Source: Streptomyces hawaiiensis
GTDB lineage: Bacteria; Actinomycetota; Actinomycetes; Streptomycetales; Streptomycetaceae
Direction of reading: 5' to 3'
Assembly (NCBI RefSeq): GCF_004803895.1
Contig: NZ_CP021978.1
Location: 744,001-808,000 of the forward strand
Length of the DNA: 64,000 nucleotides
Shown: positions 49,469 through 57,915 of the stretch, in pieces
Layout of the letters: each line of letters opens with the position of its first letter
How positions within the stretch are numbered: position 1 is the stretch's first letter
Translations under genes and position numbers: made by a program
Notes under the pieces: generated by a model
Seen by the model: only the letters and a program-made list of their open reading frames with translations
What the model was told of the DNA's origin: nothing
Databases searched by the model: none

Positions 49469-52341
49469 GATGTCTCTCCTGTGTGATCGGCGGCGGGGTC
49501 GAGCAGTTCCGCGAGGTGCAGAGCGCGGATGTCCCGGTCGCCTGCGAGGTGGTCGATCTGGGTGGCGCAGCTGAAGCCGTCGGCCACGACGGGGCGGCCG
49601 TCGAGCTTGTCGATGCGGGGTTTCAGGGCGAGATCGGCGACAGCCATGGAGGTGTCGTAGTGCTCTGCCTCGAAGCCGAAGTTGCCGGCGAGTCCGCAGC
49701 AGCCCTCGGCCTCGTCGACGCTGTCTACGCCGAGGCGGCGCAGAAGGTCGGCGGGGCGTCGGTCCTTGAAGGTGGCGTACTCGTGGCAGTGGGTCTGGAG
49801 CACGACGTTCTCGGGCAGCGGCGGCGGGCTCCAGTCCTGGTCGGCGAGGTCGGTGAGGGCCCCGGTGAAGGTGTGGACGCGGCTCGCCACGCGCTGGGCG
49901 GCCTCGGTGCCGAGCAGTTCGGGGACGTCACGCTTCAGTGCGGCGGCGCAGCTCGGCTCGGCCACGATGATCGGCCGGTCGTCACCGTCGTCGAGGGCGT
50001 CGACGGTGCGGGCCATGATCTTGCGGGCGACGTTCAGCTGTCCGGTGCTGACCCAGGTCAGCCCGCAGCACAGTCCGTCCTGCGGCGCGCAGGAGATACC
50101 GGCGTCGGCGAGCACACGGCTCGCGGCTCCCGCGACCTCGGGACGGAAGGCGCGGGTGAAGCTGTCGACGAAGAGCACGGCCTTCGCCTGCTCCGCGGTT
50201 CTGGCGGCGCGCAGGGTCTTGCGCAGGGCGCGGCGGGAGGCGAAGGCGGGGATCCTGCGCTTCGTCGTGACGCCGCCGAGACGGGCGAGCAGCCGCCCGG
50301 CCGGCCCGCGCAACAGTGCGTTGATCGGCCGGGCGGCGTATCCGGCCAGGGCGGAGGTCCTGGGCAGCCAGCCCAGTGAATAGTGGGAGCGGGGGCGCAG
50401 GCGGCCCTTGTAGTGCTGGTGGAGGAACTCGGCCTTGTAGGTGGCCATGTCGACGCCGACCGGACAGTCACTGGAGCAGGCCTTGCACGACAGGCACAGA
50501 TCGAGGGCGTCCTTGACCTCGGTCGAGCGCCAGCCGTCGGTGACGGCCTCGCCGCGGACCATCTCCTGGAGCATGCGGGCCCGGCCACGGGTGGAGGCGT
50601 TCTCCTCGCCCGTGGCCCGGTAGCTCGGGCACATCACGCCGCCCGCATCGCTGCGGCAACGGCCGACACCGACGCAGCGGCGCACGGCACCCGCGAATCC
50701 GTCCTCGTCGTGCGGGAAGCCGAACGTCGTGTCCAGCAGTGGGAGTTCCCGCAGCGCGAGGTCGGCGTCCAAGGGAGCCGGGTCGACGATCACGCCGGGG
50801 TTGAGCAGCCCGTCGGGGTCGAAGACCTGCTTGAACGCGGCGAACGCGGCGATCATGCGGTGGCTGTACATCACCTTCAGCAGCTCGCTGCGCGCCCGCC
50901 CGTCACCGTGCTCACCGGACAGCGTGCCGCCGTGCTCGACGACCAGCGCGGCGGCCTCGGTCAGGAAGCGGCGCATGACCGCCCGCCCGGCCTCGGTGGC
51001 CGGGTCGAAGTCGATGCGTACGTGGACGCATCCCGCGCCGAAGTGCCCATACAGCACGCCGGTCAGGTCGTGGGTGGTCAGCAGCTTGCGGAAGTCGCGC
51101 AGGTAGGCGGCGAGGTTCTCGGGCGCGACGGCGGCGTCCTCCCAGCCCGGCCAGGACTCCCCGCCGTCCACCAGCCGGGCGGCCAGACCGGCCCCGTCCT
51201 CACGCACCCGCCACAGCGAGCGCCGTTCGGCCGGGCTCTCCACGACCCGGCCGCCGGTCATCCGCCCGCGGGCCTTGAGCACATCCAGCAGCTCAGCGGC
51301 GCGGGCGTTGACCGCTGCCTGGTCATCGCCTTCCAGCTCGACGTACAGCCAGGCGCGGCCCTCGGGCAGGCCGGTGACGGAGTCCGGGCCGCGGCGGGCG
51401 CGCATGGTGGCCACGATCGCCTCGTCCATGCCTTCGACCGCGCTGGGCGCGAAGCGCAGGATCTCCGGCACATCCTCGGCCGCCTCGACCACATCCTCGT
51501 AGCCGAGCGTGAGCAGTGTGGATGCCTGTGCGGTCGCCACCAGGCGGACCGTCGCTGCGGTGACGACCGCACAGGTGCCTTCGGTGCCCACGAGCGCGCG
51601 GGCCATGTCGAAGCCGTTCTCGGGCAGCAGGTGATGCAGCTGGAAGCCGGAGACCTGGCGCGGGATGCGGCCCAGCTCGGTCCGGATCAGCGCCAGGTTG
51701 TCCTCGACCAGCCGCCTGAGGCCGGCTTCGAGCCGGGCGACGCGCCGCACAGCCTCCGCGTCGCCCGGCTCCGCGGCACGCAGCCCGGAGTGGTCGGCGA
51801 CGGCCCGCACGCCGTCCGCCGTCACGATCTCCAGGGCCTCGACGTGGCCGCTGGTCCGCCCGTCGCGCACCGACCGGTTGCCGCACGCGTCGTTGCCGAT
51901 CATGCCGCCGAGGGTGCAGCGGCTGTGCGAGGACGGATCCGGACCGAAGTCGAGCCCGTGCAGGGCGGTCGCGCTGCGCAACGCGTCGAGGACGACACCG
52001 GCCTCGATCCGCGCGGTGCGCGCCTCCTCGTCGATGTCCAGGATCCGGTTCATGTAGCGGGAGAAATCCAGCACCACACCCGGCCCGACGGCATTGCCCG
52101 CCATGCTGGTGCCGCCGCCCCGGGCCGTGACCGGGATGCCCGCCTCACGGCAGGCCCGCACCACCGTGACCACGTCGTCGGCGGTGCGCGGGAAGGCCAC
52201 GGCCCGCGGCGGCACACGGTAGTTCGAGGCGTCGTAGGCGTAAGGCCCCGTGGCCCCCGGGCCGGTCTCCACCCGCAGGCCGGGAGCGATCTCGGCGATG
52301 CGGTCCGTCAGACCCGCCAGGTCGCGGGTGGCTGTCGTCAT
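49465..52341 (-). CDS. FAD-linked oxidase with Fe-S and CCG domains (DLD-like)
   Basis: Large two-part dehydrogenase (958 aa) related to D-lactate/D-2-hydroxyacid dehydrogenases. Residues about 45-260 form the FAD-binding PCMH domain (ARGGGTSMAGNAVGPGVV), 260-520 the FAD oxidase C domain (HFGAGCVHVRIDFDP, SGEHGDGRARSELL). Cys556, 562 and 571 and the CLSCKACSSDCP cluster (616-626) carry iron-sulphur centres. CCG domains include CCGL at 758 and GCCGLAGNFGFE near 892. It probably oxidises a 2-hydroxy acid and passes electrons to the quinone pool. Being coupled by ATGA overlaps on both sides to an aminotransferase and a semialdehyde dehydrogenase is unusual for a simple GABA operon. Confidence 0.9.
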   Translation of the reverse strand: MTTATRDLAGLTDRIAEIAPGLRVETGPGATGPYAYDASNYRVPPRAVAFPRTADDVVTVVRACREAGIPVTARGGGTSMAGNAVGPGVVLDFSRYMNRILDIDEEARTARIEAGVVLDALRSATALHGLDFGPDPSSHSRCTLGGMIGNDACGNRSVRDGRTSGHVEALEIVTADGVRAVADHSGLRAAEPGDAEAVRRVARLEAGLRRLVEDNLALIRTELGRIPRQVSGFQLHHLLPENGFDMARALVGTEGTCAVVTAATVRLVATAQASTLLTLGYEDVVEAAEDVPEILRFAPSAVEGMDEAIVATMRARRGPDSVTGLPEGRAWLYVELEGDDQAAVNARAAELLDVLKARGRMTGGRVVESPAERRSLWRVREDGAGLAARLVDGGESWPGWEDAAVAPENLAAYLRDFRKLLTTHDLTGVLYGHFGAGCVHVRIDFDPATEAGRAVMRRFLTEAAALVVEHGGTLSGEHGDGRARSELLKVMYSHRMIAAFAAFKQVFDPDGLLNPGVIVDPAPLDADLALRELPLLDTTFGFPHDEDGFAGAVRRCVGVGRCRSDAGGVMCPSYRATGEENASTRGRARMLQEMVRGEAVTDGWRSTEVKDALDLCLSCKACSSDCPVGVDMATYKAEFLHQHYKGRLRPRSHYSLGWLPRTSALAGYAARPINALLRGPAGRLLARLGGVTTKRRIPAFASRRALRKTLRAARTAEQAKAVLFVDSFTRAFRPEVAGAASRVLADAGISCAPQDGLCCGLTWVSTGQLNVARKIMARTVDALDDGDDRPIIVAEPSCAAALKRDVPELLGTEAAQRVASRVHTFTGALTDLADQDWSPPPLPENVVLQTHCHEYATFKDRRPADLLRRLGVDSVDEAEGCCGLAGNFGFEAEHYDTSMAVADLALKPRIDKLDGRPVVADGFSCATQIDHLAGDRDIRALHLAELLDPAADHTGETS

Positions 52342-53606
52342 CGCTCCGCCGCTCCCGAGGTACCGGCCTCCACGGCGTTCGCCCACGCCTGGAGACCCTC
52401 GTCGACGCCCGCCTCGTCGATCACGAGCGCGGGGATCATGCGGACGACCTGGTTCGAGGCGCCGCACAGCAGCAGGAGCAGGCCTTCGTCGATCGCGGCG
52501 CGCTGCACGCGGGCGGCGGTCTCGGGGTCGGGGCTGCCGTCCTCGGTGACGAACTCGGTGGCGAGCATGAGGCCGAGGCCGCGGACGTCTCCGATGCCCG
52601 GGGTCCGGTCGGCCACGGCCTCCAGGCCCTGGCGGAGCCGCTTGCCCATCGCCTCGGCGTTCTCGACGAGCTTCTCGTCGCGTACGACGTCCAGCGTCGC
52701 GCAGGCGGCGGCGCAGGCGACGGCGTTGGCGCCGTACGTGCCGCCCTGCGAGCCGGGCCAGGCCTTCGTCATCAGTTCCTCGGAGGCGGCGATGCCGGAG
52801 AGGGGGAAGCCGCTGGCCAGTCCCTTGGCGGTGACGAGGATGTCGGGGGTGACGCCGAAGTGGTCGTGGCCCCAGAAGCGGCCGGTGCGGCCGACGCCGG
52901 TCTGCACCTCGTCGAGGATCAGCAGGAAGCCGTGCCGGTCCGCCCGCTCCCGCAAACCTTCCAGGAAGGCGCGGTTCGCGGGGACGTAGCCGCCCTCGCC
53001 GAGGACCGGCTCGACGATGATCGCGGCCGTGTCGGCGGGCGACGAGATCGTCTGGAGGGTGTAGTCGAGTTCCTTCAGGGCGAAGCGGGTGGCGGTCTCC
53101 TCGTCCCAGCCGTAGCGGAAGGCCGTCGGGAAGGGGGTGACGACCACACCGCTCATCAGCGGTGAGAACCCGGACCGGAAGCGGATGCCGGAGGTGGTCA
53201 TGGAGGCGGCGGCGACGGTACGGCCGTGGAATCCGCCGTGGCAGACGATGACGTTCGGCCGGCCGGTGGCCTGGCGGGCCAGCCGCAGTGCCGCCTCGAC
53301 GGCCTCGCTGCCGGAGTTGGTGAAGAACAGGCTGTCCAGGCCGGCCGGCAGCACCTCGCCCAGCTTGTCGACCAGGCGGCGCAGCGGCTGGTGCATGACG
53401 GTCGTGTACTGGCCGTGGATCAGCGTGCCCACCTGCTCCTGCGCCGCCGCCACGACCTTGGGGTGGCAGTGCCCGGTGCTGGTGACGCCGATGCCGGCGG
53501 TGAAGTCGAGGTAGCGGCGGCCGTCCTCACCGTAGAGGTGGACGCCCTCGCCCCGGGCCGCCACTACGGGCGTGGCCTGGCGAAGGTGCGGCGACAGTGC
53601 GGTCAT
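52338..53606 (-). CDS. Class III aminotransferase (GABA transaminase-like)
   Basis: PLP aminotransferase of the GabT/ornithine group (422 aa). FFTNSGSEAVEAALRLAR, CHGGFHGRT, ILDEVQTGVGRTGRFWG with the cofactor Asp, and the Schiff-base Lys in TAKGLASGFPLSG are all intact. With the downstream semialdehyde dehydrogenase it could move GABA or a similar omega-amino acid into the TCA cycle. First gene of its operon and divergent from a PucR regulator, the arrangement seen for PucR/GabR-like control of GABA use. Confidence 0.92.
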   Translation of the reverse strand: MTALSPHLRQATPVVAARGEGVHLYGEDGRRYLDFTAGIGVTSTGHCHPKVVAAAQEQVGTLIHGQYTTVMHQPLRRLVDKLGEVLPAGLDSLFFTNSGSEAVEAALRLARQATGRPNVIVCHGGFHGRTVAAASMTTSGIRFRSGFSPLMSGVVVTPFPTAFRYGWDEETATRFALKELDYTLQTISSPADTAAIIVEPVLGEGGYVPANRAFLEGLRERADRHGFLLILDEVQTGVGRTGRFWGHDHFGVTPDILVTAKGLASGFPLSGIAASEELMTKAWPGSQGGTYGANAVACAAACATLDVVRDEKLVENAEAMGKRLRQGLEAVADRTPGIGDVRGLGLMLATEFVTEDGSPDPETAARVQRAAIDEGLLLLLCGASNQVVRMIPALVIDEAGVDEGLQAWANAVEAGTSGAAER

Positions 53607-53685
53607 GGTGTCTCCCGGCCGTACGACGAGGTCTGGTTGCTTGGCTCAGCTCCGGTGTCCGAGCATCCAAGCCGCCGCGCAACGC

Positions 53686-53732
53686 CACAACGCCTGATCT
53701 GTCCAGCCGGAACCCGTTGTTCGGACGTTGTG
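53686..53732. promoter_or_regulatory. Inverted CACAACG/CGTTGTG sites in divergent gap
   Basis: CACAACG (53686-53692) and CGTTGTG (53726-53732) are perfect inverted copies, and each has a near-copy beside it (GCAACG at 53679 and CGTTGT at 53715). They lie midway in the 227-base gap between the aminotransferase and pucR-like genes. This is the best candidate binding site for the PucR protein. Confidence 0.45.
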
Positions 53733-53833
53733 TCAGCCACCGAACCTCCCAGGCACCGCCTGCCCCGCCCGTGGACAGCTCTTGCGCAGGTCAGCCCCGC
53801 TTGTCAGAGTGACCGGGCACGCAGGGAGGCACT

Positions 53834-55483
53834 GTGGAAGATCACCCCCCGACATTCGGCCGGGACCTCGCCCCGGCCGGTCGCGCACCCACCCTCGCCG
53901 ACGTCCTCGCCCTGCCGGTCCTGGCCGCCGGACAGCCCCAGGTCGTCACGGGGCTGACCGCGCTGGACCGGCCGGTGCGCTGGGTGCACATCACCGAGCT
54001 GACGGACCCGGCCTCCTTCCTCAAGGGCGGCGAACTGGTCCTGACCACGGGCATGCCCCTGCCCGAGGACGCCGCGGGTGTCCGCCGTTACGTCGACGAA
54101 CTGACCGAGGTGGGAGCGGCCGCCCTGGTCATCGAACTCGTACGCCGCTATCACCGGCCGCCCGATGCCCTCGTGCAGGCGTGCAGGGCACGGGGGCTCC
54201 CCCTGGTCACCCTCGCCCGGGACGTCAACTTCCTGGAGGTGACGCAGGTCGTGCACGCGCTGATCCTGGGCAACCAGGCCGACGCGATGCGGCGGACCCA
54301 GCGGATCCACGAGGCGTTCACGGCTCTGACGTTGCGCGGCGCGGGGCCGGAGGACGTGGTGCGCGCGGCGGCGGAGATGAGCGGCCGCACGGTCGTCCTG
54401 GAGAACCTGGTGCACCAGGCACTGATCTGCGAGCCCTCGGGGAGCACGGTGGAGGAGGCGCTCGGGGACTGGGAGCGGCGCTCCCGGGCGGCCGAGCCCG
54501 GCTACCACACCGAGGTGGCCGGCCCGGAGGGCTGGCTCACCGCGCCCGTCTCCTACCAGGGCGAACGCTGGGGGCGTCTGGCCATGCTGCCCGCGGACGG
54601 GCCGGCTTTCGGGCCGGAGCACACCACCGTCCTGGAGCGGACGGCCATGGCCCTGACCGTGGCCCGGCTCATCCACTCCACGCCGTGGGAGCACACGGCC
54701 CACCGCACGGTCCTGCGGGAGCTGGCGGAGCAGCGCCACCACTCCGCCGAGGACGTCCGCGCCCGCTGCGCCGCGCTGGGCCTGCCCACGGAGGCCGGTG
54801 TCTTCCTGGCGATCCTCGTGGACCCGGGCCCCGGCGGGGAGGGCGCCGAGCCGGAGACCCGGCTGCACCGGGAGCTGAGGTCGGCCGGGATCCCGGCCCT
54901 CGTCGGCGAACTGTCCCCCGGCCGCCTCGGCGTCCTGCTGGCCCTGCGCCCCGCCCAGCCCTGGCGGCCCGTGGCCGAACGGCTGAGCCGCACCGCGCTG
55001 GCCGTGGCGCCGCAGGCGATCGTCGGAGTCGGCTCGGAGGTGGCGGATCTCGCCGACACCGCACGCTCGTTCCGGGAGGCGGCCCGGGTCATAGAGGCCA
55101 CCCCGCCCGGCCAGGACCTCCCCGAGGACCGTTCCTTCCACGAGCTGCCGGACATCGACCTGCGCCGGCTGCTGTACGCGCTGCGCGAGGACACCCGGAT
55201 CCAGGACTACACCGAACGCCGGCTGGGCCGGCTCATCGACCACGACACCCGGCACGGCACCGACCTGCTGACGACCCTGGGCCACTACCTCGACGCCGCC
55301 GGCAACAAGACCACGGCGGCCCGTCGCGGCGGTCTGTCGAGGGAGACCATGTACCAGCGCCTGCGCACCATCGAACGCCTCCTCGACACCGACCTGGAAT
55401 CCGGCGAGCGCCGCACCGAACTCCATGTGGCCCTCACGGCGTTGCGGGTGCTGCGCGCCGACCGGGGGCCGCACCCCCTGTAA
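53834..55483 (+). CDS. PucR-family transcriptional regulator
   Basis: Regulator of 549 aa. An N-terminal PucR-type domain (LADVLALPVLAAGQPQVVTG through GLPLVTLARDVNFLEV, about 20-150), a central GGDEF-related region (about 280-420), and a C-terminal helix-turn-helix at 480-525 (LDAAGNKTTAARRGGLSRETMYQRLRTIE in parts). Family members activate or repress purine or GABA catabolism. GTG start with AGGGAGG eight bases upstream. Divergent from the GabT-like operon, its most likely target. Confidence 0.9.
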   Translation: MEDHPPTFGRDLAPAGRAPTLADVLALPVLAAGQPQVVTGLTALDRPVRWVHITELTDPASFLKGGELVLTTGMPLPEDAAGVRRYVDELTEVGAAALVIELVRRYHRPPDALVQACRARGLPLVTLARDVNFLEVTQVVHALILGNQADAMRRTQRIHEAFTALTLRGAGPEDVVRAAAEMSGRTVVLENLVHQALICEPSGSTVEEALGDWERRSRAAEPGYHTEVAGPEGWLTAPVSYQGERWGRLAMLPADGPAFGPEHTTVLERTAMALTVARLIHSTPWEHTAHRTVLRELAEQRHHSAEDVRARCAALGLPTEAGVFLAILVDPGPGGEGAEPETRLHRELRSAGIPALVGELSPGRLGVLLALRPAQPWRPVAERLSRTALAVAPQAIVGVGSEVADLADTARSFREAARVIEATPPGQDLPEDRSFHELPDIDLRRLLYALREDTRIQDYTERRLGRLIDHDTRHGTDLLTTLGHYLDAAGNKTTAARRGGLSRETMYQRLRTIERLLDTDLESGERRTELHVALTALRVLRADRGPHPL

Positions 55484-55545
55484 CGCTTTGCGCGTCCCGT
55501 TCCAAGAACAAGTGACAGGCACCTGTCGAGGAGAAGGGGACATCG

Positions 55546-56151
55546 GTGGACGACGCGGAACGGTTACGGAGTGGGCCCGCTGCGGCAGTCGGTGATCCGG
55601 GGCCCTTCGAGGAGTTCTACCGGCGTCACGTCGACGCGGTGCTGCGTTTCGTGGCCCGCCGGGTGGACGATCCGCACACGGCCGCCGACCTGACGGCCGA
55701 GATCTTCCTCGCGGTCCTCGACTCGGCCCCCACCTACCGCCCGCACCTCGGCAGCGAGACGGCCTGGCTGTACGGCATCGCGCGCAACGTCGTGTCGTCG
55801 GAGCGCCGCCGGGTCGCCCGGGAGACCGAGCGTGATCTGCGCATCTCCGGGCGGCGGTTGCTGGAGCCCGACGACATCGCCCGCATCGAGGACAAGCTCG
55901 ACGCGGAGAGCCCCGGGCGGCGGGTGCTGGCCGCGCTGGAGCGGCTCCCCGAGGGCGAGCGGGCCGTCATGGAACTGATCGCGGTGGACCAGCTCACGGT
56001 CACCGAGGCGGCGGCGGCACTGGGCATCCGCCAGGTCACGGCCCGGGTTCGGCTGCACCGGGCGCGCAAGGCACTGCGCGAGGAGACGGAGTGCGGGACC
56101 GCACAGGCGGCGGAGGCATCGCTGGTGTACGTGGCGAGGGGGGAAGCATGA
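55546..56151 (+). CDS. ECF-type RNA polymerase sigma factor
   Basis: Sigma-70 family factor of the extracytoplasmic-function type (201 aa). Region 2 runs from about 20 to 85 (EEFYRRHVDAVLRFVARRV, AADLTAEIFLAVLD, AWLYGIARNVV) and region 4 from 125 to 180 (LPEGERAVMELIAVDQLTV, ALGIRQVTARVRLHRARKAL). A GTG start follows GGAGAAGGGG. It is ATGA-coupled to a small membrane protein that could play the part of anti-sigma factor, though no zinc-binding anti-sigma motif is present. Its own promoter is not obvious. Confidence 0.9.
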   Translation: MDDAERLRSGPAAAVGDPGPFEEFYRRHVDAVLRFVARRVDDPHTAADLTAEIFLAVLDSAPTYRPHLGSETAWLYGIARNVVSSERRRVARETERDLRISGRRLLEPDDIARIEDKLDAESPGRRVLAALERLPEGERAVMELIAVDQLTVTEAAAALGIRQVTARVRLHRARKALREETECGTAQAAEASLVYVARGEA

Positions 56152-56675
56152 GCACGAGGACGACGTTCGAGGACCGGCTGCTCGGTGAGCTGAAGAAGGA
56201 GATCGAGCTGCGCGGGGCCGGGCCCGGAGCGGACACGGGCAGGGCGACGGCCTCCGTGCGCCGGTTCGCCCCGCGTCGGACCGCCGTGCTGGTGGTGGCC
56301 TGTGCTGCGGCGTGGGCCGCCACGGTGGTGGTGCCCGGCTCGCCCGCCGACTCCAGCGCGTTCGCGGTGGAGCGCCACGACGACGGCAGTGTCGAACTCA
56401 CCGTCAAGGACCCGAGCTTCGGCATTGACGCCCAGCTGGCGCTGGCCGAGCGCGTGCGCCCGTGGGGCATCAAGGTGAACGTGGTCGCTCCCGAGGACGT
56501 GTGCGGCTCGTGGGGCGTCCCCCGGGTCATGGTTCTCACTCATGCGGGCGACCCCATTCGCAGCTGGCCGGTCACCCTGCGCCGGGGCAGCACGCTGGTG
56601 ATCGACAACTCCTGGGGCGAGCCGGTGTCCAAGGACGAGATCGAGCACTACGAGGTCAAGCCCTGCGACCGGTGA
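56148..56675 (+). CDS. Single-span membrane protein, possible anti-sigma partner
   Basis: Protein of 175 aa with a basic cytoplasmic N-terminus (about 1-45), one transmembrane segment (VLVVACAAAWAATVVV, 46-63) and an extracytoplasmic domain of about 110 residues. I do not recognise the outer domain; it includes a pair of Cys residues near 125 and 172 that could form a disulfide. Coupling to the sigma gene upstream and the acyltransferase downstream suggests a small signalling operon. The sigma-binding role is inference. Confidence 0.7.
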   Translation: MSTRTTFEDRLLGELKKEIELRGAGPGADTGRATASVRRFAPRRTAVLVVACAAAWAATVVVPGSPADSSAFAVERHDDGSVELTVKDPSFGIDAQLALAERVRPWGIKVNVVAPEDVCGSWGVPRVMVLTHAGDPIRSWPVTLRRGSTLVIDNSWGEPVSKDEIEHYEVKPCDR

Positions 56676-57915
56676 ACCGGCGGCTGGGCTGGCTCGACGC
56701 GTTACGCGGCCTCGCCGCACTCGTCGTGGTCTTCGACCACTCGTCCCACACCTTCATGCCGGACTTCCGGGGGAGTTGATGCCGCAGTTCAACACCAGCC
56801 GCTACGGCATCATGGTGTTCTTCCTGGTCAGCGGCTACATCATCCCGGCGTCACTGGAACGCCGGGGCTGCGTGCGGGAGTTCTGGATCGGCCGGGTCTT
56901 CCGGGTGTACCCGCTGTGGGCGGTCGTCGTCACGGTGCTGCTCGCCGTCGACTTCCTGGGACTCGTGGAGCTGCGCGGCTTCGGCGCGCAGAGCGCTGTC
57001 GCCGTGGCCGTCGCCCACACCACCATGCTCCAGGAGCTGCTGGGGACGCCCAATGTCCTGCTCGTCCTGTGGACGCTCTCGTACGAGATGTGCTTCTACC
57101 TGCTGGTCGTCGCCCTCTTCACGGTCCGGCTGCACCACCGGTCCGCGTCGGTCGCCGTAGTCCTGGCCGTGCTCGCCGTGGTGAGCGCGGTGGCGGGGGC
57201 GGTGCTGCCGGTGTCCGCGCTGTCCGGGCTGGTCGGCACCGGTCCGCTGATCGCGTTCGCGTCGATCATCATGGCGGTCGCTCTGTGCTGTGCGAGCTCC
57301 GCCTCACCGGCACTGCGGGTGTTCGGGGGTGTGCTGGGCGGAGCGCTGGCGCTCGTGCTGGTTCCGTTCAACGGCACGGTCCCGTTGTGGGAGGGCCTGG
57401 TGATCCTCGCCGTCATGTTCCTCGGTACCGCGGTCCACCGAGCCGAGCGCGGACAGAGCACCTGGCACCGGGCCGCGGTCGCCGCGGCCCTGGTGGTTGT
57501 CTGTGCCGTCGGAAGCGCCTACCGGTACGGCGACGGCCACCACTTCACACGGCGCGGCTGGATCGTGGCGTTCCTGCTGGCCGTGCTCACCTTCGCTGCC
57601 GGACTGTCGCGGCGCCACCGGCTCGTACCGCGGCTGCTGACCGGTCTGGGAGCGATCAGCTACTCGGTCTATCTCGTGCACCCGGTGCTGCTGGCGGTGA
57701 TCGACGGCACCGTCGGCCGCAGGCGCGACGACCACGTCGTACTCGAAGTGGCCTTCTTCACCCTCCTGTTGCCGCTGTGCGTCCTGACCCACCGGTACGT
57801 CGAGGTCCCGGGCCAGGCCTGGGGTCGCAGGCTGGCGTACCGGTCGGGTGGTCAGGTGTCGAAGTCCACCGTCAACGCATCGGACACCGGGAACGACTGG
57901 CACGTGAGGACGTAG
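56672..57915 (+). pseudogene. Acyltransferase family 3 gene, frameshifted
   Basis: Membrane O-acyltransferase of the acyltransferase 3 group. The start (GTG overlapping the previous stop) gives RLGWLDALRGLAALVVVFDH and MPDFRG, then a TGA at 56777. The rest continues in another frame from 56779: QFNTSRYGIMVFFLVSGYI, ASLERRGCVREFWIGRVFR, and about ten helices to GAISYSVYLVHPVLLAVID. One extra G in the GGGGG run at about 56769-56773 would join both parts (FRG-E-L-M-PQF). The restored protein would be about 414 aa, normal for the family. The catalytic-type His of VVFDHS lies in the short first part, so the downstream part alone should be inactive. Confidence 0.8.

Noticed and set aside
56779-57915. 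Acyltransferase as an intact gene starting at ATG 56779
   Set aside because: It would lack the conserved LDALRGLAAL helix and catalytic-type His that are found just upstream in another frame, so a frameshift explains the data better.
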